A stretch of 64,000 nucleotides of DNA from Veronia pacifica (GCF_001707825.1 NZ_LYBM01000021.1:1-64000), one strand, 5' to 3'. Positions 29,959-39,101 are shown, counted from the first letter of the stretch. A program made the numbers and translations. The notes: generated by a model from the sequence alone, not told the origin.

Positions 29959-30699
29959 TTAGTTCATGTACAAGCCGCCGTTGACAGAAAGCGTCTCGCC
30001 TGAAATGTACGCGCCAGCGTCACTTGCCAGGTAAGACACCGCTGAAGCGATTTCATCTGGACGCGCCAGTCGCTTCATTGGGATTTCGCTTTTGATTGAC
30101 TCTAGCACTTCAGGACGCATTGCTTCGACCATAGGCGTTGCAGTGTAGCCTGGCGCAACAACATTACAGGTAACGCCAGAGCGCGCGCCTTCAAATGCGA
30201 GGGCTTTGGTGAAGCCAATCATGCCTGCTTTGGCAGCTGAGTAGTTAGTTTGCCCGAATTGACCTTTAAGTCCATTCACTGAGGAGATGTTGATCACACG
30301 ACAGTTGCCCTTCTCGCACATTGCTGCAAAAAGTGGCTGAGTTACGTTGAAAAGGCTGTTTAGGTTGGTATCGATAACCGCGCGCCAGTTTTCCGGCGCC
30401 ATTTTCTTGAACTGGCCATCGCGGGTAATTCCAGCATTGTTAACCAATACGTCGATGGTTCCTTCTTCTTCAAGCAGCTTAGGCAGTTTCTCAATGCACT
30501 CTTCAGTATTCGTCACATCGAGTTCAAACAATCTGACCTGATTATGGTTGAAGTTTTTCTCATCGAACCATTGCTCAGCGCAAACTAGGTTACCAGTGAA
30601 ATAGGTAGCAATGACTCGATAGCCGTCTTTGACCAGTTTTTCAGTAATTGCTGAACCGATTCCACCTTTAGAACCAGTGATAAGCGCGAGTTTTTTCAT
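29959..30699 (-). CDS. phaB: Acetoacetyl-CoA reductase
   Basis: PhaB is the NADPH-dependent reductase that makes (R)-3-hydroxybutyryl-CoA for PhaC. The 246-residue SDR protein has the cofactor motif TGSKGGIG near residue 8-15, NNAG (about 85-88), the catalytic Ser in NISSVNG and Tyr-x-x-x-Lys in NYSAAKAG (about 150), and a C-terminal SVNGGLYMN common to PhaB. I chose ATG 30699 (MKKLALITGS), preceded by GGAG; longer frames to 30768 add an unlikely extension. It is the first gene of the PHA operon. Confidence 0.94.
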   Translation of the reverse strand: MKKLALITGSKGGIGSAITEKLVKDGYRVIATYFTGNLVCAEQWFDEKNFNHNQVRLFELDVTNTEECIEKLPKLLEEEGTIDVLVNNAGITRDGQFKKMAPENWRAVIDTNLNSLFNVTQPLFAAMCEKGNCRVINISSVNGLKGQFGQTNYSAAKAGMIGFTKALAFEGARSGVTCNVVAPGYTATPMVEAMRPEVLESIKSEIPMKRLARPDEIASAVSYLASDAGAYISGETLSVNGGLYMN

Positions 30700-31238
30700 T
30701 TTTGACTCCATTCGTAGACAACAAGCGTAATTAGCCAACAAACCTTTCTTATCCAGAAAATAAGGCATTAAGAAATAAAAAAATTAAGATAACTTGATGT
30801 TAGTCACTGTCGTTATCGGTTTAGGGATAACTTAATTCTTTTCTGTTATGGTTGTGTGACTGATGCATAAAGATAATGAAATTTCTTTTCATGGCAAAAG
30901 GAATAGAGATTAATTGTCGTTAACAAGATCTAGATCGTTTTATAGCCTTACGCTGTTAACTGTTTGTTAAATATAAGATCTTTAAGGTTTTTTGGTGAGT
31001 TCTAAGATTAGGTATTTGATGTTTTTCACTTAATGAAGTGGCGTTTAAAGGGGGTTTCAGGGGAGTGGCTTATTCTTTTAAGGCTTAAATTGTTTTTTTA
31101 TGTTTAAGTTCTTATTTTACGATGTTTTAGTGACTTTAAAAATAGGATGAAAAATATAAATACTACATTAATAATGTATCTATTATTAGTCATCCTAAAG
31201 TTTGTTATTTATCTGTAGAACGCTCAGGAATGCCGGAT
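30700..31238. other. AT-rich region between csdE and the PHA operon
   Basis: About 540 bases, rich in A+T, with no convincing gene. It must hold the phaB promoter (- strand). Nested inverted repeats at 31143-31197 stand out; the rest shows only T-rich tracts on both strands. I find no clear sigma-70 promoter by eye that I would commit to. Confidence 0.5.
31143..31197. repeat. Nested inverted repeats
   Basis: Outer arms TAGGATGA (31143-31150) and TCATCCTA (31190-31197) enclose a second inverted repeat TACATTA/TAATGTA (31164-31170 and 31172-31178). It is 41 bases beyond the csdE stop on the - strand and may be a terminator or a protein-binding site; there is no clear T-tail. Confidence 0.5.
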
Positions 31239-31694
31239 TTAAAGGCATTTAATAAAATTGACGATGGCTCGCAAACCGTTGCCACGTGATTCACTGAGAT
31301 GACTGAGTAGTTCTAGTTGTTCGAAATATTTCTCATAGTCAAAGTCCTGAAGTTGAGACTTTTTTTTCCCTTCACTGACTGCGAGCACAACTGCCAGTAA
31401 CCCTTTAACAATCCTTGCATCTGAGTCTGCACTGAAATGAAATGTTTCATTGTTCTTTTTACATAAAAGCCAGACTTGGCTCTCACAACCGGGGATAGGC
31501 ACACTCGCCGTTTTTTCGGCATCAGAAAGTGATGGGAGTAGTTTTCCCCACTTTATGAGGGCTCTGTATCTGTTCTCCCATCCCTCGCAGGACGCTAGTG
31601 TGTCCTGAACATCTGTAGCCGTTATCTTTGTGCCAAAAGGGTGTGATGGCAGAGTTGTCATGGTTGAACCTCTTACGTTTTCAAAATCATTCAT
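31239..31694 (-). CDS. csdE: CsdE-type sulfur acceptor (SufE family)
   Basis: CsdE accepts persulfide from the cysteine desulfurase CsdA. The 151-residue protein has the SufE-family signature IPGCESQVWL with the acceptor cysteine near residue 70, and GLLAVVLAVSEGK further on, as in E. coli CsdE. It overlaps the csdA stop by 4 bases (ATGA), so the two are translationally coupled. A second start, MTTLPSHPFG at 31661, aligns better with the E. coli N-terminus and cannot be excluded. Confidence 0.93.
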   Translation of the reverse strand: MNDFENVRGSTMTTLPSHPFGTKITATDVQDTLASCEGWENRYRALIKWGKLLPSLSDAEKTASVPIPGCESQVWLLCKKNNETFHFSADSDARIVKGLLAVVLAVSEGKKKSQLQDFDYEKYFEQLELLSHLSESRGNGLRAIVNFIKCL

Positions 31695-32911
31695 AGTATG
31701 TCGCAGGCGATCTCCATTGCTTCAATAAACTGTGAGATTTCCTGCTGAGTGTTATAAATAGCCAGAGAAACCCGCAGTGTCCCCGGAACGTTGAGTGCGT
31801 CCATCATTGGGTGCGCGCAATGGTGGCCTGATCGGGCTGCAATACCCTGTTGGTCGAGCAAGGTAGCAATATCAGATGGATGAACACCGTCTATGACAAA
31901 AGACACTATGCTGCTTCCAGGTTGATAGCCAACAACCCTAAGATCCGGAATCTGGCTGAGCCCTTGGTAGAGTGATTTTTGCAATGAGGCGATATGTTGC
32001 TCTGCACCAATAAGGTCAATATTATTAAACCAATGGATCGCGTCTGCCAGCGCGATCACTCCCGCTACATTTGGTGTACCTGCTTCAAATTTTGTTGGTG
32101 ATTGTGAGAATTGTGTTCCTTCGAACGAGACCTTTTCAACCATCTTTCCGCCCCCGTGCCAAGGAGGCATAGCGTCCAACAACTGCGGTTTACCATAAAG
32201 CACGCCTATACCAGCAGGTGCAAAAAGTTTGTGACCCGAAAACGTGTAGAAATCTGCACCCAGTCGGGTTAGGTCTAGCCGCTCGTGCACAATCCCCTGT
32301 GCGCCATCGATTACTGTCACTGCGCAAATGCGATGGCTCGCCTCAATGATTTCCTCAATGGGATTTCGGGTACCAGTAACATTATTGATATGGCAGACGG
32401 CAACAATCTTGGTTCTTTCTGTAAGACGTTGATAAAAGGCATCCATGTCCAGTGTACACGTCTCTGGATCCACCGGAAGTTTGACTATCTTGGCTCCGGT
32501 TTGTTCAGCGACCAATTGCCATGGAACGATATTGGCATGATGCTCCATTTCACTTACCAGAATTTCGTCCCCTGGCGATAAATTGGTTCTGGCATAGCTT
32601 TGTGCAATGAGGTTGAGCGCTTCGGTTGCTCCTTTGGTCCAGACAATAGCGTCATGATTCACGCAAAGAAAGTCAGCCACTGTTCTCCGTGCGGCTTCGA
32701 AACGACGGGTAGAGGAGCCAGTCAGTGAATGGCTACCGCGATGAACATTGGCATTCCCTCCCGAATAATATTGGTTGAGTGAGTCAATGACACATTGTGG
32801 TTTTTGTGTTGTGGCGGCACTGTCAAAGTAGATCAGTGGTTTATCATTGACGACAAGATCCAGCGAGGGAAATTGAGAACGGATCAAATCAATATTAAAC
32901 AGTTGGCTCAT
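31691..32911 (-). CDS. csdA: Cysteine desulfurase CsdA
   Basis: CsdA is a PLP-dependent cysteine desulfurase that passes sulfur to CsdE and, in E. coli, is linked to TcdA and to Fe-S assembly. The 406-residue protein (E. coli 401) is of the SufS/CsdA subgroup. The PLP lysine is in FSGHKLFAPAGIGVLYG, the histidine stacking on PLP is in SEMEHHANIVPWQ, and the active cysteine is in AARSGHHCAHPMM. In E. coli csdA is beside gcvA and gcvB, as it is here. Confidence 0.94.
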   Translation of the reverse strand: MSQLFNIDLIRSQFPSLDLVVNDKPLIYFDSAATTQKPQCVIDSLNQYYSGGNANVHRGSHSLTGSSTRRFEAARRTVADFLCVNHDAIVWTKGATEALNLIAQSYARTNLSPGDEILVSEMEHHANIVPWQLVAEQTGAKIVKLPVDPETCTLDMDAFYQRLTERTKIVAVCHINNVTGTRNPIEEIIEASHRICAVTVIDGAQGIVHERLDLTRLGADFYTFSGHKLFAPAGIGVLYGKPQLLDAMPPWHGGGKMVEKVSFEGTQFSQSPTKFEAGTPNVAGVIALADAIHWFNNIDLIGAEQHIASLQKSLYQGLSQIPDLRVVGYQPGSSIVSFVIDGVHPSDIATLLDQQGIAARSGHHCAHPMMDALNVPGTLRVSLAIYNTQQEISQFIEAMEIACDIL

Positions 32912-33023
32912 GATGATAACGCTATTCGGTGCACAATAAAAGGGTAGGCGATGATCGCTTTTATATAAAAGTAACTCAAGTAAATTGTAAGAGCAGATAG
33001 GAATTCAGCGGGTGTTGAAAAAG

Positions 33024-33197
33024 AAAAAAGCACTGAGCAAAGCTGCCCAGTGCCAAAAATAATCTATGGCATATCACGCCAAAAAATCAGGAAGTGTGAT
33101 AGTAGAAAGGTACTATCGTCCGGCAAGCCGGAAAAATTGCAAACACAACATCGCTACCAGTCAGAATTTACGGCAGGGACCGCTATCTCTGTGGTGC
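33024..33197 (-). ncRNA. gcvB: GcvB small regulatory RNA
   Basis: GcvB is an Hfq-bound RNA that represses many amino-acid and peptide transport genes. On the - strand the G/T-rich R1 seed GATGTTGTGTTTGCAATT (33136-33153) is identical to E. coli GcvB, and ACTTCCTG (within 33088-33096) matches its second conserved element. A hairpin at 33098-33117 and a final terminator hairpin (33030-33053, followed by T6) complete the RNA. It is divergent from gcvA, as in E. coli. The 5' end is estimated from the promoter at 33204-33232; total about 175 nt. Confidence 0.92.
33030..33053 (-). terminator. gcvB terminator
   Basis: On the - strand the GCACTG/CAGTGC arms, extended by GC pairs, precede TTTTTTC. 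It ends the GcvB transcript before the csdA promoter region. Confidence 0.8.
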
Positions 33198-33203
33198 GGT
33201 GCA

Positions 33204-33232
33204 ACTATAGGTTGTAACGCACGCTGTAACAA
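33204..33232 (-). promoter_or_regulatory. gcvB promoter
   Basis: On the - strand TTGTTA (33232-33227), a 17-base spacer and TATAGT (33209-33204) form a near-consensus sigma-70 promoter pointing at the GcvB sequence. GcvA is expected to bind close to this region, as in E. coli. Confidence 0.7.
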
Positions 33233-33282
33233 CGGACAATAAATAATGTTTCACATAAGAATATCTAATCCAAAGGAGCGGT

Positions 33283-34184
33283 ATGGCCAGACGTTTACCA
33301 CCTCTCAACTCCCTACGAGTTTTCGAGGCTGCAGCGAGACACTTGAGTTTTACCAGAGCGGCAGAAGAGTTGTTTGTCACACAAGCTGCAGTAAGTCATC
33401 AGATTAAAGCCCTTGAAGATTTTCTTGGCCTGAAATTATTCCGCCGTCGAAATCGCTCACTGTTACTGACAGAAGAGGGACAAAGTTACTTTCAGGATAT
33501 CCGCGATATTTTCACCTCTATTTCAGATGCGACCAGTAAAGTACTTGAGCGCGGCAGTAAAGGTGCACTTACCATCAGTTTGCCGCCAAGCTTCGCTATT
33601 CAGTGGCTGGTACCAAGACTGGCTGACTTCAATCATCAGCACCCGGAAATTGATGTCAGGATCAAAGCGGTAGATCTTGAGGAAGGATCCTTGACCGAGG
33701 ACGTTGACGTTGCGATTTACTACGGCCGAGCAACTGGCCGGGTCTGCGCTGCGACATGCTCTATCAGGAATGCCTCTTGCCGGTTTGTAGTCCGTCACTG
33801 ATGACAGGAGATAAGGCGATTCACACGTTGGATGATCTGAAAAAGCATGTTCTGTTGCATGACGGTACGCGTAAGGATTGGAAAGCATTTGCCCGTTACC
33901 ACAAGCTAAATCAGGTCAATGTGAACCAAGGGCCGATATTCAGTCACTCAGCAATGGTTTTGCAGGCCGCTGCTCTCGGACATGGTATTGCATTGGGCAA
34001 CAATGTACTTGCTCAGCCAGAGCTTGAGTCAGGTAGGCTGGTAAGAGCTTTCGATGATGTGTTGATGAGTAATAACGCCTTTTATCTGGTCAGCCATGAT
34101 AAAGATGCTGAATCCGGCCGTATTACTGCTTTTCGCGATTGGATACTCGCCAAAGCTATCTCAGAACAAGAGAGTTACACCTAA
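33283..34184 (+). pseudogene. gcvA: Glycine cleavage system regulator GcvA, frameshifted
   Basis: GcvA is the LysR-family regulator of the gcvTHP operon and of gcvB. The N-terminal 150 residues (RLPPLNSLRVFEAAARHLSF, VTQAAVSHQIKALEDFLGLK, LFRRRNRSLLLTEEGQSYF) match E. coli GcvA closely, and the C-terminal part (LLPVCSPSLMTG, GPIFSHSAMVLQAA) continues in another frame. One G is missing near 33729-33731: with it the junction would read YYGRGNWPGLRCDMLYQ as in the family and give a 300-residue protein (E. coli 305). The gene is followed directly by the hydrolase gene with a one-base overlap. Sequence error is likely because the rest is well conserved. Confidence 0.88.
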
Positions 34185-34807
34185 TGACAGATGTATTAAT
34201 CAATGGTCCTGATAATGATCAGGGTATGACGTTCATTTTTGCCCATGGTGCGGGTGCTGGTATGGATCATGAGTTCATGGAGGATATGGCGTCTCGTCTC
34301 AGTACGCTTGGAATACGCGTGCTCCGTTTTAATTTCCCTTATATGGAAAAGCGTAAGATTGATGGTAAGCGCCGTCCACCCGACAGGGCCCCCAAACTGC
34401 TTGACGCATTTAACGCTGTTCTTGACCAATATGCTGATGGCAATGTTGTGATTGGCGGAAAATCAATGGGGGGAAGAATGGCCAGTCACCTTACTGAGCG
34501 TCAGGATGTAGCTGCTGTTGCCTGCCTTGGCTTTCCCCTGCATCCGCCGGGTAAGCCCGAAAAAGATAAGGGCGAACATCTGAGTAGTATTAACAAACCG
34601 CTGCTGATTCTTCAGGGAGAGAGGGACACGTTCGGTAATCGTCAGGAACTGACTGACTATCCTTTATCTCCATCAGTCTTTCTTCATTTCCTGCCAGATG
34701 GCGACCACAGTTTCAAACCCCGAAAAGCGTCAGGCTTCAGTGATTCGGATAATCGTCAGCAGGCTGCTGAAAAGCTGGCCGAGTTTATAAAAAAGGCAAT
34801 GTTATGA
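34184..34807 (+). CDS. Alpha/beta hydrolase of the KANL3/Tex30 family
   Basis: A 207-residue alpha/beta-hydrolase-like protein. It shows FAHGAGAGMDHEFM near the N-terminus, the nucleophile-elbow-like GGKSMGGRMAS (about 88-98), and late acidic and histidine positions in LILQGERDTFG and FLPDGDHSF, as in the family often annotated YcjY/Tex30-like. Substrate unknown. The start ATG 34184 shares one base with the gcvA stop, and the stop overlaps ygdD by 4 bases, so gcvA, this gene and ygdD probably form one operon. Confidence 0.8.
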   Translation: MTDVLINGPDNDQGMTFIFAHGAGAGMDHEFMEDMASRLSTLGIRVLRFNFPYMEKRKIDGKRRPPDRAPKLLDAFNAVLDQYADGNVVIGGKSMGGRMASHLTERQDVAAVACLGFPLHPPGKPEKDKGEHLSSINKPLLILQGERDTFGNRQELTDYPLSPSVFLHFLPDGDHSFKPRKASGFSDSDNRQQAAEKLAEFIKKAML

Positions 34808-35196
34808 ATGCGAATAAGACGCTGGCAATAGGCTGTATATTAGGCGCGTTGGCAGTAATGACCGGAGCCTTTGCCTCACATGGTCTGAAAGCGCACCTTT
34901 CATCCTATGCCCTATCCATTATTCATACAGGCGTTCAGTATCAATTTTGGCATGCACTTGCGCTTGTTGGCCTTGGCTCAGCAATGTTGAGATTTCCCTC
35001 CCGACGACTTGGTAGAGCGTCACTCCTGATGATTATTGGGACCATTTTCTTCAGCGGCAGCCTTTACGGTCTCGCAATTACCGGTATGAAATGGCTTGGA
35101 CCTGTAACGCCAATTGGTGGGGTGTTGTTAATCCTTGGTTGGTTTACTGCTGCGTGGTCTTTTTGGCGACCGGATACAGACTCGGTTAAGGCTTGA
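34804..35196 (+). CDS. ygdD: DUF423 inner-membrane protein YgdD
   Basis: A 130-residue DUF423 protein with about four membrane helices (roughly 6-24, 40-60, 70-90, 98-118). The motifs GAFASHGLKAHLSSY and IHTGVQYQFWHALALVGLG are typical. Function is unknown. In E. coli ygdD lies between gcvA and rlmM, exactly as here, apart from the hydrolase inserted before it. Confidence 0.92.
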   Translation: MNANKTLAIGCILGALAVMTGAFASHGLKAHLSSYALSIIHTGVQYQFWHALALVGLGSAMLRFPSRRLGRASLLMIIGTIFFSGSLYGLAITGMKWLGPVTPIGGVLLILGWFTAAWSFWRPDTDSVKA

Positions 35197-35258
35197 GCTT
35201 ATCGTTCTGCTCAAGGATAATGGCGCGTCGATTTTTCCTCTGCAAAAAGGCGTGAGTA

Positions 35259-36326
35259 GTGAACCAGATCTTATTGTATTGTCGTCCCGGCTTTGAAAAA
35301 GAATGTGCAGCCGAGATTCAGGATAAAGCCACAGGAATTGAAGTCTATGGCTTCCCACGTACAGAAAGGAACTCTGGTTACGTACTTTTTGAGTGTTATC
35401 AGAATGGAGATACAGAGAAGTTGCTCAGCGATCTTCCTCTGGACTCACTGCTGTTTGCACGTCAGATGATTGCTGTAGTGAGTCAGTTTAGCGACCTTGA
35501 TCCGGGAGACAGGATCTCACCGCTCCTGACAGTGGCAGATGAAGTGCCAAAGTGTGGTGATATTCGCGTTGAAACACCGGATAACGACAGTGCTAAAGAG
35601 CTGTTGAAATTCTGCAGGAAATTTACGGTTCCACTGCGACAGGCGATGCGTAAGCGCGGTGTCATGCTGGCAAAAGACAATCCAAGAAAACCTGTTTTGC
35701 ATGTCTGTTTTATTGCACCGGGCTGTTGTTTCGTCGGTTACTCGTTAACAACGAACAATTCGCCACATTACATGGGGATCCACCGCCTTAAGTTTCCTGC
35801 CGATGCACCCAGTCGATCTACCCTGAAGCTGGAAGAGGCCTTTCATGCGTTTATTCCCAAATCTGAGTGGGATGAGCGTTTGGCATCCGGAATGTGGGCG
35901 GTTGACCTTGGTGCCTGCCCTGGTGGATGGACCTATCAACTGGTGAAGCGTTCTATGTTTGTCCATGCCATTGATAATGGCTTGATGGCTGACAGCCTAA
36001 TGGAGACAGGACAGGTCAAACACCATGCAGTTGATGGATTCAAGTTTGAGCCCCCACGTAAAAATGTGACCTGGTTGGTCTGCGACATGGTGGAAAAACC
36101 CGCCCGTGTTGCGCAGTTGATGGGAGAGTGGATCATTCAACGATGGGCGAAAGAGGCCATGTTTAACCTAAAGTTACCGATGAATCGACGCTATGAAGAG
36201 GTGAAAGAAGATATCGATAACCTGAGACGTTTTCTGATAGAAAATGGGGTTAAGTTTGAGCTTCAGGCGAAGCATCTTTATCACGACAGGGAAGAAGTAA
36301 CGGTTCATCTCAGACGCCTGAACTGA
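35259..36326 (+). CDS. rlmM: 23S rRNA 2'-O-methyltransferase (C2498)
   Basis: RlmM methylates the ribose of C2498 in 23S rRNA, with SAM as donor. The 355-residue protein (E. coli 366) has an N-terminal THUMP-type region and a C-terminal Rossmann domain with the SAM motif [17 protein letters not shown] (about 211-227), the [15 protein letters not shown] segment and [12 protein letters not shown]. It follows ygdD by 62 bases and ends at a terminator. Confidence 0.94.
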   Translation: MNQILLYCRPGFEKECAAEIQDKATGIEVYGFPRTERNSGYVLFECYQNGDTEKLLSDLPLDSLLFARQMIAVVSQFSDLDPGDRISPLLTVADEVPKCGDIRVETPDNDSAKELLKFCRKFTVPLRQAMRKRGVMLAKDNPRKPVLHVCFIAPGCCFVGYSLTTNNSPHYMGIHRLKFPADAPSRSTLKLEEAFHAFIPKSEWDERLASGMWAVDLGACPGGWTYQLVKRSMFVHAIDNGLMADSLMETGQVKHHAVDGFKFEPPRKNVTWLVCDMVEKPARVAQLMGEWIIQRWAKEAMFNLKLPMNRRYEEVKEDIDNLRRFLIENGVKFELQAKHLYHDREEVTVHLRRLN

Positions 36327-36352
36327 TCGAAGGTTATTTATTCAGGTATGTC

Positions 36353-36380
36353 ACCCGCCTCGACGTTGGGGCGGGTTATT
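36353..36380 (+). terminator. rlmM terminator
   Basis: A 7-bp GC stem (36353-36359 with 36370-36376) followed by TTATT ends the rlmM transcript; it overlaps the stop codon of the opposing gene at 36376. Confidence 0.65.
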
Positions 36381-36840
36381 GCAAGTTCAGCCTGAGTCTC
36401 GCCATAAAAATGACAACGGCGTCTGCTTTTTGCCCGTAAGAGGGTAATGCCATCATACTGACACCGAGTCCGCCCATATATCCTTTAACATAGGGTGCGA
36501 CATAGGGCATGACATCGGGATAACGCTCTATCCCCCCATAGCCATAAACAGCCCCCACTTTTAGGCCTACCCAGAGGTGGTCATTGACCAGGCTGTGTTG
36601 GATATTTAGATCACCAGCATAGCTCCGTACACCGAAGCTATTGATGAAGGTCATCACTTCTATATTTTTGTAACCAGCACCAAACGCATTGTGATGTTCA
36701 GTGAACTGAGCTGTAGCATTAACATGGTGCGACACGGCATCCAGCACCAGTTCTACTTCATTTGCCTGAAGACTGGTACTTATCAGCAGGCTGAAGAAAA
36801 GTGATATAACCTTGTATTTAATGATGTTTTTTATATTCAT
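36376..36840 (-). CDS. Small secreted hypothetical protein
   Basis: A 154-residue protein not recognised as a named family. The N-terminus is a signal peptide (KYKVISLFFSLLISTSLQANEVE, cleavage near residue 26). The mature part is rich in Gly, Tyr and Val with alternating hydrophobic stretches and aromatic ends (LNLQ), which could suit a small outer-membrane beta-barrel or a periplasmic protein; this is a guess. It faces rlmM and shares the terminator region. No neighbours point to a role. Confidence 0.6.
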   Translation of the reverse strand: MNIKNIIKYKVISLFFSLLISTSLQANEVELVLDAVSHHVNATAQFTEHHNAFGAGYKNIEVMTFINSFGVRSYAGDLNIQHSLVNDHLWVGLKVGAVYGYGGIERYPDVMPYVAPYVKGYMGGLGVSMMALPSYGQKADAVVIFMARLRLNLQ

Positions 36841-36884
36841 GTCTTAAATATAGGACATGAATATACTTTGCGAGTTATATCACT

Positions 36885-37655
36885 CTAATTTCTCGTGAAT
36901 CTAATGTCTTGAAGATTAAAACCAAGTGCAATGTCGGTTTTTAATGTGGCTATCTGTTTACACTTTTCAGCTATTTCTTGATGGCCATCGAGTTTCTTTT
37001 GCCATTTCGCCGGTAAGTCAGTGGCTGAAAAAATCTCGCTGAGTGAGGGGTAGGTATCTAGCAGTGAAGCGGCCGTTTTGGGCCCCACTCCCGGCACACC
37101 GGACACGCTGCTTGAACTGATTCCAGTCAGTCCCCAGTAATCTGTCAGCTGCTCGGGACGGACAGAAAATTCCTTTTCGATGAAAGGCGCATCCAGCCAG
37201 CGTTGTTGAAAATAATCCCGGATCCTGATGCTGGGGTGAAGTAGCTGGCAGTAACCTTTATCCGTCGACACTATGGTCACCTGACCTTGACGGCTGGCGA
37301 CTTTGTCGGCGAGTGTTGCAATCATATCGTCCGCTTCATCGCCGCTTGATAGCAAAGAATCTATCCCCAGTGACCAGAGGGCGTCTTGAATGGTATCTAA
37401 TCCTTTTTCCAGAGATTCAGGCATGGGTTTACGACCCTGTTTATACTCAGGAATGAGTTCGGCGCGCCAGCCTCTGTCCTGACCAACGTGATCAAATACA
37501 GCAACCATATGGGTGGGCTGGGTGGATGAAATAATCTTGTTAAGTGCCTTGCCACAAACCTGTGCCACAGCAGAAATATCGTCAGGATTAGGTTGAGCGG
37601 CATGTACCCTGCGAATGAGGTTCATGGCATCGATGATCACGAGATTTATCGTCAT
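36885..37655 (-). CDS. xni: Flap endonuclease Xni (ExoIX)
   Basis: Xni (YgdG) is a single-domain homologue of the 5' nuclease of DNA polymerase I. The 256-residue protein shows IDAMNLIRRVHAAQP, the acidic HVGQDRGWRAELIPEYKQGRK block, a DEADDMIATLA metal site and the helix-hairpin-helix-like GVPGVGPKTAASLL. E. coli Xni binds flap DNA and may act in lagging-strand repair. It is followed by the terminator and gene of ppnN in the same direction, which lies upstream. Confidence 0.92.
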   Translation of the reverse strand: MTINLVIIDAMNLIRRVHAAQPNPDDISAVAQVCGKALNKIISSTQPTHMVAVFDHVGQDRGWRAELIPEYKQGRKPMPESLEKGLDTIQDALWSLGIDSLLSSGDEADDMIATLADKVASRQGQVTIVSTDKGYCQLLHPSIRIRDYFQQRWLDAPFIEKEFSVRPEQLTDYWGLTGISSSSVSGVPGVGPKTAASLLDTYPSLSEIFSATDLPAKWQKKLDGHQEIAEKCKQIATLKTDIALGFNLQDIRFTRN

Positions 37656-37674
37656 AAGACTCTATGCAGTAAAA

Positions 37675-37698
37675 AGAATGGCCGATTAAGGCCATTCT
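37675..37698 (-). terminator. ppnN terminator
   Basis: Read on the - strand, a perfect 9-bp stem (37690-37698 with 37675-37683) is followed by TTTTTAC, in the gap between ppnN and xni. Confidence 0.8.
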
Positions 37699-37724
37699 AA
37701 TAGGATCATTGGGAAATGAAAGGC

Positions 37725-39101
37725 TTAGCGTTTATTGCTGTCCTGCACGATCTCATAACAGGGAACATAGGCAGTGCCCGGTAGTTTCATTCTCTGTTGC
37801 TCGACAAATCCGCGTAGCAGTTTGTCCATTTTCTTCATTAACACGGTATCACCATTTATCTTAAACGGTCCGTTACGTTCTATTTCACGAATCCCCTCTT
37901 CCTTGACATTACCCGCGACAATTCCTGAAAACGCCTGACGTAAGGCTGACGCCAGCAATTCCGGTCTTTGGTTCATGTGTAGGTCGAGATTCGCCATGTT
38001 CTCATGGTTAGGCTCGAAGGGAAGTTGGAACTCTGGTGCGATTTTCAATGACCAGTTATAAGAGTAAGAGTCGCCTGTTGCTTTGCGGTGTTCTTTTACC
38101 GCAGGCATTGCTTCTTTGACCAATCTGGCTGCTTTCACCGGGTCGCCAATAACAATTTCATAGTACTTGGTTGCTTCTTCACCCAATACGTCACGAATAA
38201 ATTCGTCAATAACACGGAAGTAATTGGCACTTTCCTCTGGCCCCGTCAAAACTACAGGCATCGGTTGGCTGGCGTTCTCTGGGTGCATCAGTATACCCAA
38301 TAGATAGAGCAGCTCCTCCGCAGTGCCGGCACCGCCGGGGAAAATCACTATGCCATGTGCCATACGAACAAAAGCTTCAAGGCGTTTTTCTATATCAGGC
38401 AGGATCACCAATTCATTGACTATCGGGTTAGGTGGCTCGGCAGCGATGATTGATGGTTCTGTGAGTCCAAGAAAACGCGATTGTGTAATACGTTGTTTTG
38501 CATGGCCTATGGCAGCGCCTTTCATTGGGCCTTCCATCGCTCCTGGTCCACAGCCTGTGCAGATACAGAGTTCACGGAGTCCCATCTCATGTCCCACTTC
38601 CCGGGTGTACTGATATTCGATTTCGTTGATTGAGTGTCCACCCCAGCAAACCACTAAATCGGGGTCTCTGCCAGGCAGGAGGGTGTTGGCATTTCGCAGT
38701 ATGTCAAAAATAAGGTTAGTAATATGGTTAGAGTTGGTCAGGTTAAACACACTGGCGTGTTCAAGCTGAACATTTACGTGAACGATATCCCGTAAAACAG
38801 AAAACATATGTTCCTGTATGCCGCGTATTATTTTGCCATCGACAAAAGCGTGTTCTGGTGCGTTAGTCAGTTCGAGTTTTACACCACGCTCACGTCTCAT
38901 GACGCGGATATCAAAGGTATTGTACTGTTCGAGTAACTCTTTGGAGCTGTCTGTATGACTGCCTGAGTTGAGTACCGCCAGTGAACAGTTCCGATATAAA
39001 CGGTAGAGATCACTTTTTGCGGTATTTTTTAGTCGATCCACTTCCAGCTGAGACAGTAGATCCATTGCCCCGACTGGGCTGATGTGAGTGATCATAGTCA
39101 C
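37725..39101 (-). CDS. ppnN: Nucleotide 5'-monophosphate nucleosidase PpnN (YgdH)
   Basis: PpnN hydrolyses the N-glycosidic bond of purine and pyrimidine nucleotides and, in E. coli, is a (p)ppGpp-binding enzyme of nucleotide homeostasis. The 458-residue protein (E. coli 454) has the LOG-like nucleotide fold with [21 protein letters not shown] and the signature [18 protein letters not shown]. Its promoter should lie in 39102-39412. The terminator at 37675-37698 separates it from xni. Confidence 0.93.
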   Translation of the reverse strand: MTMITHISPVGAMDLLSQLEVDRLKNTAKSDLYRLYRNCSLAVLNSGSHTDSSKELLEQYNTFDIRVMRRERGVKLELTNAPEHAFVDGKIIRGIQEHMFSVLRDIVHVNVQLEHASVFNLTNSNHITNLIFDILRNANTLLPGRDPDLVVCWGGHSINEIEYQYTREVGHEMGLRELCICTGCGPGAMEGPMKGAAIGHAKQRITQSRFLGLTEPSIIAAEPPNPIVNELVILPDIEKRLEAFVRMAHGIVIFPGGAGTAEELLYLLGILMHPENASQPMPVVLTGPEESANYFRVIDEFIRDVLGEEATKYYEIVIGDPVKAARLVKEAMPAVKEHRKATGDSYSYNWSLKIAPEFQLPFEPNHENMANLDLHMNQRPELLASALRQAFSGIVAGNVKEEGIREIERNGPFKINGDTVLMKKMDKLLRGFVEQQRMKLPGTAYVPCYEIVQDSNKR

